NCBI GenBank assembly: GCA_035501935.1
Contig: DATJVC010000003.1
Location: forward strand, 1 to 64,000
DNA length: 64,000 bases
Reading direction: 5' to 3'
From: Gammaproteobacteria bacterium
GTDB lineage: Bacteria > Pseudomonadota > Gammaproteobacteria > JAJPIJ01
The notes under the pieces are model-generated. The model had not been told where the DNA came from, did no database searches, and was given only the letters and a program-made list of their open reading frames with translations. Shown in pieces: positions 61,157 to 64,000 of this stretch. Position 1 is the first letter of the stretch. Every line of letters begins with the position of its first letter. The translations under genes and the position numbers were made by a program.

Positions 61157-62128
61157 ATGAGCAAACCGAAGGTTCTTGTCACCCGCGCCTGGCCCCGGGA
61201 AGTCGAGGCCGAGTTGCAGAAACATTATGACGTGACGCTCAACGCCACCGATGTTCCGATGTCGGTGACGCAGTTGCAGGACGCATTGCGCCAGTACGAC
61301 GCGGTGTGTCCGACCGTGTCGGATAAGATCAACGCCGAGGTTCTTGGCGCGCAACCCCTGCGCGCGAAAATCCTCGGCAATTTCGGCGTCGGTTTCAATC
61401 ACATCGATCTCGAGGCCGCCAAGGCACGGGGGTTGACGGTCACCAACACCCCCGAGGTGCTGACCGACTGCACCGCCGATCTCGCCATGACGCTGTTGCT
61501 CATGGCGGCGCGGCGCGCCGGCGAGGGAGAACGCCACGTTCGCACCAGGGCGTGGACCGGCTGGCGGCCCACGCACATGATCTCGACCAGGGTCACCGGC
61601 AAGACACTGGGCCTCATCGGCATGGGTCGCATCGCCCGCGCCGCAGCGCAACGCGCCCATCACGGTTTCAGCATGAAGATCATCTACTTCGATCCGTTCC
61701 CGCCGCCCCCGGAGGCGATCAAGGACCTGAATGCCACACAGTGTGCGAGCATTGAGGACGTGTTGACGCGGGCCGATTTTGTCTCGCTGCATTGTCCAGG
61801 CGGCAAGGAGAACTACCACCTCATCAACGCCGAGCGGTTGAAGGTGATGAAGCCGGGGGCCATCCTCATCAACACGGCGCGGGGCGATGTGGTCGATGAA
61901 AAGGCGCTGATCGCGGCGCTCAAAAAAGGCACCATCACGGCAGCCGGCCTGGACGTCTACGAGGGCGAACCCAAAGTTAATGAGGAATACCTGACCATGG
62001 AAAACGTCGTGCTGCTGCCGCATTTGGGCAGCGCCACCCGCGAGACCCGCGTCGCCATGGGTATGCGCGTATTCGAGAATTTGCAGCTGTTCTTTGCCGG
62101 CAAGCCGGTGCGTGACAAAGTGGTGTGA
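61157..62128 (+). CDS. hprA: Hydroxypyruvate reductase / D-glycerate dehydrogenase
   Basis: The 323-aa D-2-hydroxyacid dehydrogenase reduces hydroxypyruvate or glyoxylate with NAD(P)H. It shows GNFGVGFNHIDLEAAKARG, the nucleotide loop GLIGMGRIARAAAQRA, and the catalytic Arg (INTARGDVVDE), Glu (VYEGEPKVN) and His (LLPHLGSATRETR). It would turn the hydroxypyruvate made by Sga into glycerate. Its stop overlaps the ppc start (GTGA), so the two are coupled. Confidence 0.93.
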   Translation: MSKPKVLVTRAWPREVEAELQKHYDVTLNATDVPMSVTQLQDALRQYDAVCPTVSDKINAEVLGAQPLRAKILGNFGVGFNHIDLEAAKARGLTVTNTPEVLTDCTADLAMTLLLMAARRAGEGERHVRTRAWTGWRPTHMISTRVTGKTLGLIGMGRIARAAAQRAHHGFSMKIIYFDPFPPPPEAIKDLNATQCASIEDVLTRADFVSLHCPGGKENYHLINAERLKVMKPGAILINTARGDVVDEKALIAALKKGTITAAGLDVYEGEPKVNEEYLTMENVVLLPHLGSATRETRVAMGMRVFENLQLFFAGKPVRDKVV

Positions 62129-64000
62129 CCAGCAAGCAGTCCGCCAGGGCACCGTACTTCAAACCGCTTAACGCGGTGACGCCCGCGGAAGGCGCAATCG
62201 CCGCCAATTCGGTGGCCTACGCCAACAAGGTCGTGGGCCTGCTCCATGACCTCCTGCTCGATGTGATCCGCCTGCGTCAGCCGGAGATTGAACCCGTCCT
62301 TGAAGGGCGCGCGCCGGTTCCGGAAAACAATCGTGATTTGCTTCTGCGCACAATGCAGGCCCAGGGAATCTGGTTTCAGCTTCTCAATATCGCCGAGGAA
62401 AACACCTCGATGCGCCGCCGCCGGTTGCTCGAAACCCGGCGCGGTCCGCAGGCGGTGGAGGGTACCTTCAGCCATGTACTGGCGCGGGCGGCTAGGGCGC
62501 GTGTGCCGGCGGCGGAAGTACAGGCGCTGCTCAATCACGCGCGCGTATTGCCCACAATCACTGCGCATCCGACCGAAGCCAAGCGCGTCACGGTGCTGGA
62601 GGCGCACCGGCGCATCTATCTCCTGCTGGTGCAGATGGAGTCGCAGCGCTGGACGCCGCGCGAGCGGGCCGATCTGATCGATCAACTAAAGAGCGAGATC
62701 GATCTGCTCTGGCTGACCGGCGAGATCCGGCTGGAAAAGCCGACGGTGGATCAGGAAGTCGCCTGGGGCCTGCATTTTTTCAATGAATCGCTCTATGAGC
62801 GCACTCCGCAATTGATCGACAGATTGCGTGAGGCCTTGCGGGCCGCCTATCCCAAACGCAAGTTCAATCTTCCGTCGTTCTTCAAGTTCGGCTGCTGGAT
62901 CGGCGGTGACCGCGACGGCAATCCTTTCGTCACCAGTGAAGTGACGCGGAAGACATTGCGTACCAATCAATTTGCGGCGCTGCGGCGTTATCGCAAGCGC
63001 CTTGAACAGGTGCTCAAAAAACTCTCCATCGCGCGTCATTCCATCAAATTGTCCGATGACTTCGCACGGGCGCTGGCGAGTGAGCTGAAACGCGCCGGTG
63101 ACGGAGAAATGATCGCCAGACGCAATCCGGGCGAGGTATTTCGTCAATATTTGAGTTGCATCCTCCGCAAATTCGATGCAACCCTGAACGCGGTGGAGCG
63201 GGGTGCTGCGCTTGATGTTTCCTACGCCTATTTCAGCACCAATCAGATGATCGATGATCTCAAGGCGGTGGAGCAGGGCTTGAACGACGCACGCTGCGAA
63301 ACCCTGAGCCGAACGCTGATCGAACCTCTGCGGCGCGAGGTGGAGAGCTTCGGTTTCCGCACAGTAAGTCTCGACCTGCGGCAAAACACCACGGTCACCA
63401 ACCGTACGCTGGCGTCTGTTTACGAGAAACTTGAAAACGCCCGAGCACCGGAAGCCGGTTCCAATGAATGGAGGCAATGGTTGGCGTCCGAACTGTCCCG
63501 TCCACTCGAGGGTCGCCCTGATTTGACCGGCCTTGCCGACGAAGCGATGGAGTTGCTGAATACACTGCGTCTGATGGTCGAGCCGAATACGCTGGTCGAT
63601 ATCGAAGCCATCGGTAATTTTATTCTCAGCATGACGCAAACCGCGGCGGATGTGCTCGGTGTTTATCTGCTTGCCAAGTATGCAGGACTGTTCAACGATC
63701 GCGAAGGCATCGACCACTGCCGCATCATGGTGGTGCCGTTGTTCGAAACCATTGAAGATTTGCATGCCGCGCCGGGCATCATGCGCGAGTTGCTGGCCAT
63801 GCCGCTGATCCGTCGCACGGTGGGGCAATCCGGCAATGTCCAGGAGATCATGATTGGATATTCCGACTCCAACAAGGACGGCGGTTATTTCACCGCCAAT
63901 TGGGAATTGTGCAAGGCTCAGGAAGTGCTGACGGAAACCGGGAAGGAGTTGGGCGTGCCGGTAAGTTTTTTCCACGGCCGCGGCGGTTCGGTCAGCCGTG
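62125..64000 (+). CDS. ppc: Phosphoenolpyruvate carboxylase, 3' end beyond window
   Basis: The open frame runs from GTG at 62125 to the right edge with 625 codons visible of an expected 900 or so. It fixes bicarbonate onto PEP to give oxaloacetate. The catalytic His148 lies in LPTITAHPTEAKRVTVLEAH. FFKFGCWIGGDRDGNPFVT, IGYSDSNKDGGYFTANW and SFFHGRGGSVSR are conserved blocks. It closes the visible serine-cycle-type cluster, supplying the C4 acid for malyl-CoA formation. Confidence 0.95.
   Translation, partial: MTSKQSARAPYFKPLNAVTPAEGAIAANSVAYANKVVGLLHDLLLDVIRLRQPEIEPVLEGRAPVPENNRDLLLRTMQAQGIWFQLLNIAEENTSMRRRRLLETRRGPQAVEGTFSHVLARAARARVPAAEVQALLNHARVLPTITAHPTEAKRVTVLEAHRRIYLLLVQMESQRWTPRERADLIDQLKSEIDLLWLTGEIRLEKPTVDQEVAWGLHFFNESLYERTPQLIDRLREALRAAYPKRKFNLPSFFKFGCWIGGDRDGNPFVTSEVTRKTLRTNQFAALRRYRKRLEQVLKKLSIARHSIKLSDDFARALASELKRAGDGEMIARRNPGEVFRQYLSCILRKFDATLNAVERGAALDVSYAYFSTNQMIDDLKAVEQGLNDARCETLSRTLIEPLRREVESFGFRTVSLDLRQNTTVTNRTLASVYEKLENARAPEAGSNEWRQWLASELSRPLEGRPDLTGLADEAMELLNTLRLMVEPNTLVDIEAIGNFILSMTQTAADVLGVYLLAKYAGLFNDREGIDHCRIMVVPLFETIEDLHAAPGIMRELLAMPLIRRTVGQSGNVQEIMIGYSDSNKDGGYFTANWELCKAQEVLTETGKELGVPVSFFHGRGGSVSR

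Overview
The window looks like about 64 kb of a GC-rich gammaproteobacterial chromosome. The best evidence is gene order. Runs such as leuB-asd-fimV-truA-trpF-(trpBA)-accD-folC-dedD-cvpA-purF-(...)-metZ, carA-carB-greA-rlmE-ftsH-glmM and mltD-methyltransferase-rnhA-dnaQ are conserved gammaproteobacterial neighbourhoods. FimV, MltD, DedD and an Aas-like fused acyltransferase/ligase fit the same group. I cannot name the species. A serine-cycle-type cluster, a SulP anion transporter beside a beta-carbonic anhydrase, and Rieske and cytochrome c genes suggest a chemolithoautotroph or C1-using relative, but that is inference.

Layout. Positions 1-5.6 kb hold the 3' end of a giant RTX-like repeat surface protein, a SapC-family protein and a small unknown gene. 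From 5.6 to 10.5 kb come a Sel1-repeat protein, an AcuI-type reductase, leuCD, and Rieske and cytochrome c genes. From 10.6 to 20.6 kb are carAB, greA, rlmE, ftsH, glmM and a quinone reductase. From 20.6 to 22.7 kb dapC-dapD lie on the minus strand. From 22.8 to 40.0 kb is the long plus-strand leuB-to-metZ run, with trpBA and an ECF sigma/anti-sigma pair inserted. A SAM-II-like riboswitch precedes metZ. From 40.0 to 41.8 kb is a small accessory patch: a HigBA-like toxin-antitoxin module bracketed by two copies of the metZ 3' end, an unknown possibly nuclease-like gene, and tRNA-Arg(CCT) with a partial duplicate of its 5' end. From 41.9 to 46.6 kb are ppnN, apt, a DoxX/membrane protein/creatininase group, two MITE-like elements and nfi. 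From 46.6 to 55.8 kb are an aas-like gene, mltD, a methyltransferase, rnhA, dnaQ, the SulP transporter, carbonic anhydrase and a 57-aa membrane protein. From 56.4 kb to the right edge is the cluster sga-mcl-mtkA-mtkB-hprA-ppc.

How it works together. The biosynthetic core covers leucine, lysine/threonine precursors, tryptophan, methionine, pyrimidine/arginine (carbamoyl phosphate), purines, folate and fatty acids. The right-hand cluster links glyoxylate, glycine/serine, glycerate, PEP, oxaloacetate and malyl-CoA. It could run as a partial serine cycle or as a glyoxylate salvage route. The SulP transporter and carbonic anhydrase could supply the bicarbonate used by PEP carboxylase, carbamoyl-phosphate synthase and acetyl-CoA carboxylase.

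Several small intergenic repeat families sit at gene ends. They are REP-like palindromes, a double-hairpin element with conserved loops, MITE-like inverted repeats, and a palindrome of the GGGGTCAGAGCCC type.
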